Origin: Pseudodesulfovibrio cashew | GTDB taxonomy: Bacteria > Desulfobacterota > Desulfovibrionia > Desulfovibrionales > Desulfovibrionaceae | Assembly: GCF_009762795.1 (NCBI RefSeq) | Contig: NZ_CP046400.1 | Location: 2,953,501-3,017,500 of the forward strand | Direction of reading: 5' to 3' | Length of the DNA: 64,000 nucleotides | Shown here: positions 8,752 to 18,137 of the stretch, piece by piece | Layout: each line of letters opens with the position of its first letter | Numbering within the stretch: the first letter of the stretch is position 1 | The notes under the pieces: generated by a model | Databases searched by the model: none | The model's input: only the letters and a program-made list of their open reading frames with translations | Told to the model about the DNA's origin: nothing | Position numbers and translations under genes: made by a program

Positions 8752-8859
8752 GTTTTCCCCTCTCGCTGAATTTATCATACAGTTCCCCCCATACCCCATT
8801 TTCCCCATTATAATCAACGCCTATTCCGTCAAGACGTACGGGAAAGGCTGGGGTGGCGA

Positions 8860-9648
8860 TTACAGTCCCAGGATAGAGCAGGAATTTTCCATGATCGCGT
8901 CAAGGTCCGCAGCCGTCAGCTTGAGCCTTTTCGTGAGCCGGTCAAGCTCGCTTCCGGCATCAAAGAGAGGGTAGTCGCTTCCGAACAGAACGTGGTCCCG
9001 ACCAAAGGCGCGGTAGAGTGTTTCCAGCTTAGCGTCGTCGAGGAAATCCATGGAACTGGATGTGTCCACGAAGACGTCTTTGCCCGCCAGTTGATCGAGA
9101 GCGTAATCCCAGTGCCGGTATCCGCCCATGTGCGCGGCGATGATGATCGGTTTGGGAAAGGCCTCTCTCAGAGCGGCCAGTTTTCTGGGACAGGAAGGGT
9201 TCTCTTCGGGCGGCAGGGTGTCTCCCACGTGGAACAGGCAGACGAAGCGGTCTTCGACCATCTCCATGATGTTATAGAGAGCCGGGTCATCCATACGGAA
9301 TCCCTGAAAGTCAGGATGGAATTTCAATCCCTTAATGCCATTTTCTTCCAAGCGGTCAAGTTCCTTTTCAAGGTCCTTGTAGCCGGTGTGAACGGTGCCG
9401 AAAGGGATGAACTCCTCGTGTTCCTGCTTGATGCTGATGGCCCAGTTGTTTGCCGGGATGACTTGGGCGGGAGCCGTGGCCGCCGCCAGCACGACGCATT
9501 TGTCTATGCCCGCGCTGTTCATGCGCGTGTCGAGGTCTTCCATCAAGCCGTTGCCGACGGGATGTATGCCGTAGTGATCCTCAAGTTGGTCCACTACCTT
9601 ATGTGCGATTTTCGGATGAAAAACGTGCGTGTGAATGTCGATAAACAT
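8860..9648 (-). CDS. Amidohydrolase-2 family metal-dependent hydrolase
   Basis: This is a 262-residue TIM-barrel hydrolase. Metal-site motifs are in the usual order: DIHTH at 4-8, LKFHPDFQ in the middle, AAHMGG (His) and FGSDYPLF (Asp) near the C-terminus. Related enzymes decarboxylate or hydrolyse small cyclic or aromatic substrates, but the substrate cannot be told from sequence. Length and motif spacing are complete. It is followed upstream on the same strand by the thioesterase gene 64 bases away, so cotranscription is possible. Confidence 0.88.
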   Translation of the reverse strand: MFIDIHTHVFHPKIAHKVVDQLEDHYGIHPVGNGLMEDLDTRMNSAGIDKCVVLAAATAPAQVIPANNWAISIKQEHEEFIPFGTVHTGYKDLEKELDRLEENGIKGLKFHPDFQGFRMDDPALYNIMEMVEDRFVCLFHVGDTLPPEENPSCPRKLAALREAFPKPIIIAAHMGGYRHWDYALDQLAGKDVFVDTSSSMDFLDDAKLETLYRAFGRDHVLFGSDYPLFDAGSELDRLTKRLKLTAADLDAIMENSCSILGL

Positions 9649-9712
9649 GGTCGTTACGATGCCTGAACATGAGTCGTATGTAAACGACTGTTTGAATGGG
9701 GGCGTGAAGCGG

Positions 9713-10129
9713 CTAGAACATCTCTTTGAGCCAGTCAGGAACGCGGGTGGGGCGGCCCTCGGCGTTGACGGCGGCGTGTTCTGTCATACCTGTGGCATGG
9801 AGCAGGGTTTTGTCCTTATTCCATACCTCGTAGGTGAACTTCATGGACGCGCGCTTCCACTCGCTGATGCCGATGTGGACGAAAATCTCATCATCGAAAC
9901 GGACGGGCGAACGGTATCGGCACTGGGCTTCGCGTACAGGCAGGAGGATACCTCGCTCTTCGACCTCAGCATAGCTCATCCCCCTCTCGCGGATATAGAG
10001 ACTGCGTGCTCTTTCAAAGAGATGGAGGTACTCGGCGTAGTAGAGAACTCCCATTGTGTCTGTCTCGCCATAGGAAACGAAGTGCCTGTACCAGCAGTCA
10101 GGCTTGGGGAAGTCCTTCGAGGTCGGCAT
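9713..10129 (-). CDS. Acyl-CoA thioesterase, YbgC/FadM (4HBT hot-dog) family
   Basis: This 138-residue hot-dog-fold enzyme is predicted to cleave acyl-CoA thioesters. The active-site region reads YGETDTMGVLYYAEYLHLFERAR, close to the 4HBT consensus with Asp in D-T-M-G and a following Tyr. The ATG at 10129 overlaps the stop of the upstream gene by one base (TAATG), which decides the start; an upstream alternative at 10147 lies inside the neighbour. The link to the amino-acid genes upstream is likely only transcriptional. Confidence 0.88.
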   Translation of the reverse strand: MPTSKDFPKPDCWYRHFVSYGETDTMGVLYYAEYLHLFERARSLYIRERGMSYAEVEERGILLPVREAQCRYRSPVRFDDEIFVHIGISEWKRASMKFTYEVWNKDKTLLHATGMTEHAAVNAEGRPTRVPDWLKEMF

Positions 10130-11325
10130 TACTTCATCCCCAGACATTGCAGGGCGAAGGAGAGCAGTTCGTGTCCCTTGTCCAGCTTCAGGCCGGTTCC
10201 TTCGGCGGTGGCTTCGGTGAAGGCCTTTACCCCGGAGGGTTCGAGTCCGGGCCCGTTAATGATGAAGGGCACTGCGTCGGTGGTATGCGTCCGTTCGACG
10301 ATGGGCGTGAAGTGGTCACAGGTGACTATCCAGGCCACGTCTTCGTCCTTGAGAGCCTCTCGCAAGGGGGCGACGATTCGGGCGTCGAAACGGGAGATGG
10401 CTTCCGCCTTTTCCGCCGCGTTGCCGCCGTGGCCGCATTCGTCCGGTCCTTCGAGATGCACGAAGACGAAATCGTTGTCCTTGAGGAAATCGAGTGCCGC
10501 GTCCACCTTGCCCTGGTAATTGGTCTCCAGCAGGCCGGTGGCACCTTCCACGTCGATGACGGACATGCCCGAGGCGTTGCCGAGTCCCTTGATCAGGTCC
10601 ACGGCGGAGATGACGGCACCTCGCATGCCGAAGGTCTCTTCGAAATTGGGCAGGATCAGGGGGCGTCCCTGTCCCCAGGGCCAGATGGAATTGGCTCTGG
10701 AACTGTTGAGGTTTCGGTCCTCCAGCACTTCCTTGGCCTCGAAAAGAAGGTCCCAGAGCTGGGGGCTTTTTGAGTAGGCGCGAAGATCGAGCTTGATGGG
10801 CTTGTCCGTGATGTCGTGGGGCGGATTGATGAACAGCTTGGCGTCGTCGGTGTTGGCTCCGTTTTTCTGGACCAGCAGGTGCCGATACTGAATGCCGGGC
10901 ACGAAGGTGTAGGTCTCATTGCCAAGCCGCTTTTGGAGCTCCTCGACGATGGGCCGGGAGACCTCGGTGGCGATGTGTCCGGACGAGTAGTCGCGCATGT
11001 AGCCGTCTATGGTCAGCTTCGAAACAGTGACCAGGTTCAGCCGCCAGACCAGGTCGTCCGGGTCCAGCACGAGACCTTGGGCCGCCGCTTCAATGGGGCC
11101 GCGCCCGGTGTGGTAGGTGGCGGGATCGAAACCGAGCAGGGCCATGTTGGCCACGTCGGACCCCGGAGCCATGCCCTCGGGTACGGTTTGAGCCCGTCCG
11201 ACCATGCCGGTACGGGCCAGTTCATCCATATTGGGCGTGTCGGCGGCTTCTATGGTGGTCTTGCCCTGAAGCTCGTCCAGGGGCCAACCTCCCATGCCGT
11301 CGGCAATAAGGTAGAGTAATTTCAC
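10129..11325 (-). CDS. ApgM-family phosphotransferase; proposed homoserine kinase (alternatively cofactor-independent phosphoglycerate mutase)
   Basis: This 398-residue protein has the alkaline-phosphatase superfamily fold of archaeal-type cofactor-independent phosphoglycerate mutase. Metal and nucleophile motifs are visible: IADGMGG (Asp9), GSDVANMALLGFDP (Ser56 nucleophile), HLEGPDECGHGG and CDHFTPIVERTHT. The gene lies 13 bases downstream of homoserine dehydrogenase and no classical GHMP homoserine kinase is seen here. A subfamily of these proteins (TIGR02535) has been proposed from such context to be the homoserine kinase, making O-phosphohomoserine for threonine synthesis. I infer this role from the neighbourhood; a mutase activity cannot be excluded from sequence. 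GTG start; the stop overlaps the thioesterase start. Confidence 0.85.
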   Translation of the reverse strand: MKLLYLIADGMGGWPLDELQGKTTIEAADTPNMDELARTGMVGRAQTVPEGMAPGSDVANMALLGFDPATYHTGRGPIEAAAQGLVLDPDDLVWRLNLVTVSKLTIDGYMRDYSSGHIATEVSRPIVEELQKRLGNETYTFVPGIQYRHLLVQKNGANTDDAKLFINPPHDITDKPIKLDLRAYSKSPQLWDLLFEAKEVLEDRNLNSSRANSIWPWGQGRPLILPNFEETFGMRGAVISAVDLIKGLGNASGMSVIDVEGATGLLETNYQGKVDAALDFLKDNDFVFVHLEGPDECGHGGNAAEKAEAISRFDARIVAPLREALKDEDVAWIVTCDHFTPIVERTHTTDAVPFIINGPGLEPSGVKAFTEATAEGTGLKLDKGHELLSFALQCLGMK

Positions 11326-11338
11326 AACAGATATCCGG

Positions 11339-12634
11339 TTACAGGATTCGGAACTTGACGCACGGCTTCACTGAGAAGTCCATGGCGTCCATCTCCTCGA
11401 TCATGGCGTCCGCAGCCTTGGCGGAGGTCTCATGGCTGATGATTACCAGGGGGACACCCTCCTCGCCAGCCTCGCCTTTCTGCACGGCCTGGGCGATGGA
11501 GACCCCGTGTTCGGCCATGGACTTGGTGATGGTGGCCATGACCCCGGTGCGGTCGGCAACGGTAAAGCGGAAATAGTACTTGGACTCGGATTCCTCGGGG
11601 GGCAGGATGTCCGCCTTGGGCAGGGGCTGGTTGCAGAAGCCGGTGTTGTCTGGCACGCGGTCCCGGCATTCCATGCCTCGGACCAGATTCATGATGTCCG
11701 CAAGAACAGCGCTGCCCGTGGGCAGGTCACCCGCGCCCTGGCCGTGGAGCATGATCGGGCCCACTGCGTTGCCTTCAAGGCGCACGGCATTGTAGTTTCC
11801 TCCCACCCGGGCCAGCAGGTAGGTGTAGGGCACCAGCGCGGGGTGAACTCCCGCCTCCAGCCTGCCGTCCACGTTCATGACGTGGGCCAGCAGCTTGATG
11901 CGGTAGCCGAACTCTCTGGCGAACTCGATGTCCATGGGCGTGACGCCGGTGATCCCCTGGATGGGGATATCGGCAAGCGGGTAGTCCACGCCGTAGGCCA
12001 TGCGGATGAGCACGCACAGCTTGTGCGCGGTGTCGAACCCTTCGATGTCGAAGGTCGGGTCGGCCTCGGCATAGCCCAGATCCTGGGCATCGGCCAGTGC
12101 AACCTCGAAGTCCATGCCCTTGGTGGTCATCTCGGAGAGGATGTAGTTGGCCGTGCCGTTCATGATGCCGAGCAGCTTGACGATCTCGTCTCCGGCCAGG
12201 CTCTCCTTGAGGGTCTGGACAATGGGGATGCCACCTGCACAGCTGGCCTCGAACATGAGGCCCACGTTGTGCTTGCCAGCCGCTTCGAACAGTTCCAGGC
12301 CGTGTTCGGCCAGGAGGTGCTTGTTGGCGGTGACCACATGCTTGCCCGCGGCGAACGCGTCGAGAATCAGGTCCCTGGCCGTGTCCAGACCGCCCATGAG
12401 CTCGACCACGATGTCGATATCGTCATTGACCAGCGCCTTGGGATCGTCGGTGAAGGTGACGTCGGAGCCCAGGTCGAAAGCGCGCTGCTTGTTCAGGTCG
12501 CGGACCAGAACGGACGCGATTTCAATGCGCTTGCCGAGACGTTTGGCAATGCGCTCCCGGTTCATGTCGAGAATTTTCGCCAGGCCGGAACCGACCGTGC
12601 CGAAACCACCCAGACCGAGTCTTATGACATCCAT
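11339..12634 (-). CDS. hom: Homoserine dehydrogenase with C-terminal ACT domain
   Basis: This 431-residue enzyme reduces aspartate semialdehyde to homoserine, the branch step to threonine and methionine. The N-terminal NAD(P)-binding site reads GLGGFGTVGSGLAKIL (residues 7-22). The catalytic domain carries VVTANKHLLAEHG and the homoserine-binding region ATYILSEM-like NGTANYILSEM and EADPTFDIEG. Residues about 352-425 form an ACT domain (YYFRFTVADRTGVMA), so threonine feedback inhibition is likely. The start at 12634 follows AAGGGG, which overlaps the alaC stop, giving a 2-base gap. Part of the minus-strand operon alaC-hom-proposed kinase-thioesterase. Confidence 0.96.
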   Translation of the reverse strand: MDVIRLGLGGFGTVGSGLAKILDMNRERIAKRLGKRIEIASVLVRDLNKQRAFDLGSDVTFTDDPKALVNDDIDIVVELMGGLDTARDLILDAFAAGKHVVTANKHLLAEHGLELFEAAGKHNVGLMFEASCAGGIPIVQTLKESLAGDEIVKLLGIMNGTANYILSEMTTKGMDFEVALADAQDLGYAEADPTFDIEGFDTAHKLCVLIRMAYGVDYPLADIPIQGITGVTPMDIEFAREFGYRIKLLAHVMNVDGRLEAGVHPALVPYTYLLARVGGNYNAVRLEGNAVGPIMLHGQGAGDLPTGSAVLADIMNLVRGMECRDRVPDNTGFCNQPLPKADILPPEESESKYYFRFTVADRTGVMATITKSMAEHGVSIAQAVQKGEAGEEGVPLVIISHETSAKAADAMIEEMDAMDFSVKPCVKFRIL

Positions 12635-12636
12635 GA

Positions 12637-13848
12637 TTACCCCTTGGCGAAGAATTTACGCAGGTTGCGAACAGCCTGGTTCGTGCGGTGGCGGTTCTCA
12701 ACGAAGCTGAAACGGACATGGTCGTCGCCGTACTGGCCGAAACCGAGCCCCGGGGAAACCGCGACTTCGGCTTCCTGGAGGAGCATTTTGGAGAACTCGA
12801 CGGAACCCATGTTCTTGAATTCATCCGGGATTTCAGCCCACAGGAACATGGTCGCCTGAGGCGGGGTCACTTTCCAGCCGATGCGGTTGAGGCCTTCGCA
12901 CAGGGCGTCGCGGCGGTCCTTGTACACATCCATGATATCTTTGACCGCTTTGTCCATGTCCTCCTGGGAGAATTTGGGGTCGGCGTCCAGGTCTCCGTTC
13001 AGGGCGCAGGCCGCCGCAATCTGGATGGGCTGGTAGATACCATAGTCAAGGTAGGACTTGATGCGGGTCAGGGCCTGGACCATGTCCGGGTTGCCCACGC
13101 AGTAGCCCACGCGCATGCCTGCCATGGAATAGCTCTTGGTCATGGAGAAGAACTCCACGCCCACTTCCTTGGCGCCCTCGGCCTGGAGGAAGCTCGGAGC
13201 CTCGTAACCGTCGAACACGAAGTCCGCGTAGGCGAGGTCATGGATGACGTAGAGGGAATTTTCCTTGGCGAAATCCACTATACGCTGGAAAAAGGCGACG
13301 TCCACGCACTGGGTGGTCGGGTTGTGCGGGAAGTTGATGATCAGCAGCTTGGGCTTGGGCCAGGTGTGCTTGATGGCGGTCTCCAGGTTCTCGAAGAAGT
13401 CCTGTCCGGGACCGATGGGCACACGGCGCACGTCGGCGCCCGCGATGATCGAAGCATACGGATGAATGGGGTAGGCCGGGTCCGGGGCGAGCACTACGTC
13501 GCCGGGCGAGAGCATGGCCAGGGCCAGGTGGGCGAGCCCTTCCTTGGCACCCATGGTCACGCAGACCTCCTGATCACGGTCCAGGGACACGTCGAAGCGC
13601 CGGTAGTACCAGTCGCGCACGGCCATGCGCAGCCCCTTGATGCCCTTGGATGCCGAATACTTGGAGTTGCCGGGCTTGTATGCGGCCTCGGTCAGCTTGT
13701 CGAGAATGGGCTTGGGGGTGGGCACATCGGGATTGCCCATACCCAGGTCGATGATATCTGCGCCTGCGTGGCGCATTTTCATCTTGAGTTCATTGACCTG
13801 AGCGAAAACGTAGGGGGGCAGTCGATCGACTCTCGCAAACTTGGACAT
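12637..13848 (-). CDS. alaC: AlaC-like class I/II PLP aminotransferase
   Basis: This 403-residue fold-type I aminotransferase closely resembles E. coli AlaC (glutamate-pyruvate aminotransferase) over its whole length: [34 protein letters not shown] and [13 protein letters not shown]. The PLP-binding lysine is in [15 protein letters not shown] near residue 240. In this family some members act on aspartate or LL-diaminopimelate, so the exact amino acid is uncertain; its place immediately upstream of hom would suit aspartate-family synthesis. It is the first gene of the minus-strand operon and is divergent from ilvE. Confidence 0.9.
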   Translation of the reverse strand: MSKFARVDRLPPYVFAQVNELKMKMRHAGADIIDLGMGNPDVPTPKPILDKLTEAAYKPGNSKYSASKGIKGLRMAVRDWYYRRFDVSLDRDQEVCVTMGAKEGLAHLALAMLSPGDVVLAPDPAYPIHPYASIIAGADVRRVPIGPGQDFFENLETAIKHTWPKPKLLIINFPHNPTTQCVDVAFFQRIVDFAKENSLYVIHDLAYADFVFDGYEAPSFLQAEGAKEVGVEFFSMTKSYSMAGMRVGYCVGNPDMVQALTRIKSYLDYGIYQPIQIAAACALNGDLDADPKFSQEDMDKAVKDIMDVYKDRRDALCEGLNRIGWKVTPPQATMFLWAEIPDEFKNMGSVEFSKMLLQEAEVAVSPGLGFGQYGDDHVRFSFVENRHRTNQAVRNLRKFFAKG

Positions 13849-13993
13849 GTCGGGAAACTCCTCAATATAGTATTAGTGCAAGCTTGAATACATAGCCATG
13901 ACCGAGCCGGACTGTCAAAATGAAATTCGGACAAATTGTATGCCACACATTAAGACGGGAAAGCGTGTCTTCAAGCGGGGTTGTCAAACTGTC

Positions 13994-14022
13994 TTGACCT
14001 TGAGGCAACTTTTCCATAGCGT
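13994..14022 (+). promoter_or_regulatory. Possible sigma-70 promoter for ilvE
   Basis: TTGACC at 13994-13999 and TAGCGT at 14017-14022 are separated by 17 bases. The -35 is good and the -10 only fair. It lies 65 bases upstream of the ilvE start in the alaC/ilvE divergent gap, in which I see no clear attenuator. Confidence 0.35.
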
Positions 14023-14086
14023 TCGTGTTTCGACTAATGAACCCGACGCCCGGAGGGGCGACAGATTCCCTATTTTGGAGGTATAT

Positions 14087-15010
14087 ATGGTCCAGAAATC
14101 CGAAACCATCTGGTTCGACGGCAAACAGGTTCCCTGGGACGAGGCCAACGTGCACGTCCTTACTCATGCCCTGCACTACGGCACGGGCGTTTTCGAAGGC
14201 ATCCGCGCTTATGAATGCGCTGACGGCTCCTCCGAGGTATTCCGCCTTGAAGAGCACATGGTTCGCCTGGCGAATTCCGCAAAAATTCTGGGCATTCCCA
14301 TGCCTTACTCGGTTGATGAACTTGTCGCCGCTACCGTGGAGACCCTCCAGGTGAACAAGCTGCCCGGCGCCTATGTCCGGCCGCTGGTCTTCGTGGGCGA
14401 AGGCGCCATGGGGGTCCATCCCGGCGAGAACCCCATCCGCGTCATCATCGCCACCTGGCCCTGGGGAGCCTACCTTGGTGAAGAAGCCCTGGAGAAGGGC
14501 ATCCGCGTCAAGTGCTCCACCTTCAACCGCCACCACGTCAACGTCATGATGACCAAGGCAAAGGCGACCGGCAACTACGTCAATTCAGTGTTGGCCAAGA
14601 CCGAGGCCGTGGCCGACGGTTATGACGAGGCCATCCTGCTCGACACCACCGGTCATGTCTCCGAAGGCTCCGGCGAGAATATTTTCATGGTCCTCAACGA
14701 CGTCATCTACACCCCGCACTCCGACGGCGTTCTGGGCGGCCTGACCCGTGATTCCATTATCTCCCTGGCGGGAGATCTGGGTTACGAAGTCCGTGAGGAA
14801 CCCATCACCCGCGACATGATCTACACCGCCGACGAGGCCTTCTTCACCGGCACCGCCGCGGAGTTGACCCCCATCAGTTCCGTTGACCGCCGTGTCATCG
14901 GCACCGGCAAGGCCGGCCCTGTGGCCAAGCTGCTCCAGGGCGAGTTCTTCAAGATCGTCAAGGGCGAGAACGAGGATTACGAGCACTGGCTGCACCGCTA
15001 CTCCCTGTAG
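14087..15010 (+). CDS. ilvE: Branched-chain amino acid aminotransferase
   Basis: This 307-residue fold-type IV PLP enzyme interconverts Val, Leu and Ile with their 2-oxo acids. Family motifs: KSETIWFDGKQVPWDEANVH near the N-terminus, HALHYGTGVFEGIRAY, the PLP lysine in TKAKATGNYVNS near residue 160, and EGSGENIFMV. The ATG at 14087 follows a perfect GGAGG at 14077-14081; an open frame extends 63 codons further upstream but is not family-like. Length is typical. It is followed by an intrinsic terminator, so it is monocistronic. Confidence 0.95.
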   Translation: MVQKSETIWFDGKQVPWDEANVHVLTHALHYGTGVFEGIRAYECADGSSEVFRLEEHMVRLANSAKILGIPMPYSVDELVAATVETLQVNKLPGAYVRPLVFVGEGAMGVHPGENPIRVIIATWPWGAYLGEEALEKGIRVKCSTFNRHHVNVMMTKAKATGNYVNSVLAKTEAVADGYDEAILLDTTGHVSEGSGENIFMVLNDVIYTPHSDGVLGGLTRDSIISLAGDLGYEVREEPITRDMIYTADEAFFTGTAAELTPISSVDRRVIGTGKAGPVAKLLQGEFFKIVKGENEDYEHWLHRYSL

Positions 15011-15070
15011 TGAGCGGCCACCGGGGAATGACGGAAAGTCTAGAAAACCGGTGCGTCATCTGCTAAGAAA

Positions 15071-15111
15071 GGGGAAATCCGGCGCGGTTTGTCGGGTTTC
15101 CCCATTTTTTT
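15071..15111 (+). terminator. Intrinsic terminator after ilvE
   Basis: GGGGAAATCC pairs with GGGTTTCCCC (one wobble) and is followed by ATTTTTTT. It separates ilvE from dnaX. Confidence 0.85.
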
Positions 15112-15162
15112 ACCGTGATTCCAAAAGGGTCCGTTCGCCGCGCCACAGCCTCAAGTGATCCC

Positions 15163-17076
15163 ATGAGCACATCGAATCTCACTGCCAAGTACCGTCCGCA
15201 GACCTTCGCGGAAGTGGCCGGACAGGATGCGATAAAAGCGATCCTCTCCCGCGCCGCAGCCACAGACAAGGTGGCGCCGGCCTACCTGTTTTCCGGCACG
15301 CGCGGAGTGGGCAAAACCACCATCGCGCGCATCTTTGCCAAAGCACTGAATTGCGTGAACGCACCCACCGCCGAGCCCTGCAACCAGTGTCCCAACTGCA
15401 GGCAGATCACGGCTGGCGTGGCCGTGGACGTCATCGAGATCGACGGCGCTTCCAACCGAGGCATCGACGACGCCCGGCGGCTCAAGGAGGATATTGGCTA
15501 CGCGCCGGTGGAGTGCCGCTACAAGGTCTTCATCATCGACGAAGCGCACATGCTGACCAAGGAAGCGTTCAACGCGCTCCTCAAGACCCTTGAAGAGCCG
15601 CCGCCGCGCGCCACCTTCATCATGGCCACCACCGAGCCGCACAAGTTCCCTCCGACCATCATCAGCCGTTGCCAGCATTACATATATAAGATGTTGACTC
15701 GGCAGGAGCTTGTAACCCATCTCGAAAAGATCATGAATCGGGAAGGGCTGCAGTTCGAGCAGGCCGCCCTGGAGATCATCGCCAAGCGCGGTGCGGGCAG
15801 CGTTCGCGATTCCATGTCCCTGTTGGGTCAAGCCCTGGCCATGGGGACGGATGTGCTCCGCGAAGAGGAGGTGCGTTCCTTTCTCGGGCTGGCCGGACAG
15901 GACGTCTTTTTCCAGCTCATGGAGGCCATGCACGCCCGTGACCTTGTGGCCGTGGGCATGGTGCTGCGTCAGGTCCTGGACCAGGGACTGGACCTCGGTT
16001 TCTTTTTGCGGGAGTTGACCAACTGCTGGCGCAACATGTTTCTGCTCAGGCAGGCGGGGGAGGCGGCCCTCCCGCTTCTCGGGTTTTCCGGTGAGGAAGC
16101 CCGGACCTGGCTGGACTGGGCCGGGAGATTCGATCCTGCGCACATTCACGCCTGCTGGCAGATGACCCTGGATGGTCAGCGCAGGGTCATGACCAGCCTG
16201 GAACCGGCCATGGCCTTGGAGCTCTTGCTGCTTAACCTGACCAGCCTCCCGGACCTGATCGAGCTGGAATCGGTCGGTGCTGCGGCCCCGTCCGGAGGCA
16301 ACGTTCCACCGCGTCCCATGGGCGGGCAGGGCGGTCCGCAGGGTGGCGGCAGGTTCGGCGGACAGACCGGCGGGCAAGGTGCGCCCCAGGGCGGCCCCGG
16401 CGGCTATGCCCCTCCGGGCGGGCAGCGTTTTGCACCGCCTCGGGCGCAGGCCGCGCCCCTGAACCGTGAACCGGAACCGGCGCCTCCCCAGGCTCCGCCC
16501 CGGCCATCGGCACCGCCGCCGTCGCAACCATACTCCCAGCCCCCCTCCGGGGTCGAGATGTCACGGCCGCAACAGGAGTCTGTCCCCCCTACGCCGCCCC
16601 CGTCTCCAAAGGCTGAACCGGCCGCTACGCCGGAACGCCGGGCTGAAGACGGGGGAGACTACACCGCTTCCGGCCGTATGGCTGAATCTGTCGGGAAATC
16701 CGTTGCGAGTGCGCCTTCCGGCCCTCGCGATTGGAACGGATTTCTCGAATTTGTTGCTGCGCGCAACGGGCATTCGGGAGTCAACTCCACGCGGTTGCGG
16801 CTGAATGAGGGCAAAGTGGAAAAAGATCGGCTGGTCATCACCTGTTCCAGCCGGGTCCAGTGCGAGTACCTGAGCGAGAGCGCGGTAAACTCCGCCCTGG
16901 ACAACCTGGTCAGGGAATATTTTGGCCCCATGGTTGAAGTTAACGTCGAAACTGGCGATATCGCCGTCCGTAAATCGGACAGGCAGCTATGGGAAGAGGC
17001 CGAGGCCAACCCGAGCGTGATCAAGGTCATGGAGGCCTTTTCCGCTCAGTTGATTTCGGTCGGTGCCCGGGAATAA
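15163..17076 (+). CDS. dnaX: DNA polymerase III subunit gamma/tau
   Basis: This is a 637-residue clamp-loader ATPase. Walker A GTRGVGKTT is at 45-53, zinc-binding cysteines at 64, 73, 76 and 79, and Walker B/DEAH IIDEAHM near 125-130, followed by TLEEPP and the sensor/arginine-finger motif IISRCQ. Residues about 395-520 are a long Gly/Pro/Gln-rich linker, then a conserved C-terminal domain of the tau type. An upstream GTG at 15115 would add 16 residues, but the ATG at 15163 matches the family start (MSTSNLTAKYRPQTF). I saw no A6G-type slippery site, so a programmed frameshift to a short gamma form is not evident. First gene of a dnaX-ybaB-recR-recD2 series. Confidence 0.96.
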   Translation: MSTSNLTAKYRPQTFAEVAGQDAIKAILSRAAATDKVAPAYLFSGTRGVGKTTIARIFAKALNCVNAPTAEPCNQCPNCRQITAGVAVDVIEIDGASNRGIDDARRLKEDIGYAPVECRYKVFIIDEAHMLTKEAFNALLKTLEEPPPRATFIMATTEPHKFPPTIISRCQHYIYKMLTRQELVTHLEKIMNREGLQFEQAALEIIAKRGAGSVRDSMSLLGQALAMGTDVLREEEVRSFLGLAGQDVFFQLMEAMHARDLVAVGMVLRQVLDQGLDLGFFLRELTNCWRNMFLLRQAGEAALPLLGFSGEEARTWLDWAGRFDPAHIHACWQMTLDGQRRVMTSLEPAMALELLLLNLTSLPDLIELESVGAAAPSGGNVPPRPMGGQGGPQGGGRFGGQTGGQGAPQGGPGGYAPPGGQRFAPPRAQAAPLNREPEPAPPQAPPRPSAPPPSQPYSQPPSGVEMSRPQQESVPPTPPPSPKAEPAATPERRAEDGGDYTASGRMAESVGKSVASAPSGPRDWNGFLEFVAARNGHSGVNSTRLRLNEGKVEKDRLVITCSSRVQCEYLSESAVNSALDNLVREYFGPMVEVNVETGDIAVRKSDRQLWEEAEANPSVIKVMEAFSAQLISVGARE

Positions 17077-17102
17077 CGACAACAGACATTCAGGAGAATA
17101 CG

Positions 17103-17414
17103 ATGAAAGGCATGAACGAAATGATCCGCCAGGCGCAGGTCATGCAGCGCAAGATGACCCAGAAGCAGGAAGAGCTCAAATCCACCGTCGTTGAGGCCTC
17201 TTCGGGCGGCGGCATGGTCACGGTCAAGTGCACCTGCGGACAGGAGGTCACCGAGGTGGTCATCGAGGATTCCGTCATGGAGGCGGGCGACAAGGACATG
17301 CTCCAGGACCTGGTCCTCACCGCTGTCAACGAGGCGCTCAAGAAGTCCAAGGAAGTGATGGAAAAGGAACTCTCCTCCATCACCGGCGGTCTGAATATCC
17401 CGGGCATGTTCTAG
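17103..17414 (+). CDS. YbaB/EbfC family nucleoid-associated protein
   Basis: This 103-residue DNA-binding dimer forms the usual tweezer-shaped protein found between dnaX and recR. It begins with MNEMIRQAQVMQRKM, then the beta region VEASSGGGMVTVKC and ends SITGGLNIPGMF, all typical. Unusually it has two cysteines, C-T-C, in the beta strand. The ATG at 17103 follows AGGAGAATACG. It sits 26 bases after dnaX and about 100 bases before recR, the conserved bacterial order dnaX-ybaB-recR. Confidence 0.95.
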   Translation: MKGMNEMIRQAQVMQRKMTQKQEELKSTVVEASSGGGMVTVKCTCGQEVTEVVIEDSVMEAGDKDMLQDLVLTAVNEALKKSKEVMEKELSSITGGLNIPGMF

Positions 17415-17514
17415 GGTTGCCGAGGGTTTTCGTTTTCGGGCCGTCCCTGTGGCGGTCCGATTTTTCCGTCCCGCGCTTTTGCGTGGCGGATATTTCGCTT
17501 TAAAGGAGTCATCG

Positions 17515-18120
17515 TTGCAGAACCTTCCCGGTCCCCTCAGGGACGTGGTGGAACAGCTTTCCTCCCTGCCCGGCATCGGGCCCAAATCCGCGTTGCGCAT
17601 TGCCCTGACCCTGCTCAAGATGCCCAGGGAAAAGGCCGGCGGAGTAGGGCAGTCCATTATCGACCTCAGGCAGCGGCTCTGTCTCTGCGAGGAGTGCGCC
17701 TGTCTGGCCGAGTCCTCGCCGTGCGCCATCTGTGCCGATCCGGGGCGTGACGATCACCAGCTTTGTCTGGTGCCCGAGTGGGACGCGTTGCTGGCCATGG
17801 AGGAGATGGGCATCTACAAGGGCCGTTACCTGGTCCTGGGCGGCCTGCTTTCCCCGTTGGATGGTGTGGAGCCCGGGCATCTGGAGATCGACCGGCTCAA
17901 GCGCCACTTGGGAAGCGGGCGGATTACGGAGCTGATCCTCGCACTGGGAGCCACCCTGGACGGCGAGGCCACGGCCTCCTATGTGAAGAACCTGGTTGAG
18001 TTGGCGTTTCCCGACGTGTCGGTCACCCGGCTGGCCCAGGGCATTCCCATGGGCGGCGAGGTCAAGTTCATGGACAAGGAGACGCTTCGGCAGTCCCTCG
18101 TGCATCGGCAGAAAGTGTAG
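17515..18120 (+). CDS. recR: Recombination mediator protein RecR
   Basis: This 201-residue protein acts with RecO/RecF to load RecA at gaps. It has an N-terminal helix-hairpin-helix (LPGIGPKSALRIA, 18-30), a four-cysteine zinc site at 58/61/70/73 and a Toprim domain starting near LCLVPEWDALLAMEE, and ends with the ATP-like IPMGGE motif. No ATG fits; the TTG at 17515 follows AAAGGAG at 7 bases and yields MQNLPGPL, the normal RecR start and length, so TTG initiation is well supported. recD2 follows 17 bases after the stop. Confidence 0.95.
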   Translation: MQNLPGPLRDVVEQLSSLPGIGPKSALRIALTLLKMPREKAGGVGQSIIDLRQRLCLCEECACLAESSPCAICADPGRDDHQLCLVPEWDALLAMEEMGIYKGRYLVLGGLLSPLDGVEPGHLEIDRLKRHLGSGRITELILALGATLDGEATASYVKNLVELAFPDVSVTRLAQGIPMGGEVKFMDKETLRQSLVHRQKV

Positions 18121-18137
18121 CGGCGGGCGGTTTCGGC

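Noticed and set aside
16800..16840. Possible programmed frameshift site in dnaX (A5 run near 16818)
   Set aside because: The run is only five A and not in an X-XXY-YYZ arrangement, so there is no support for a gamma-form frameshift.
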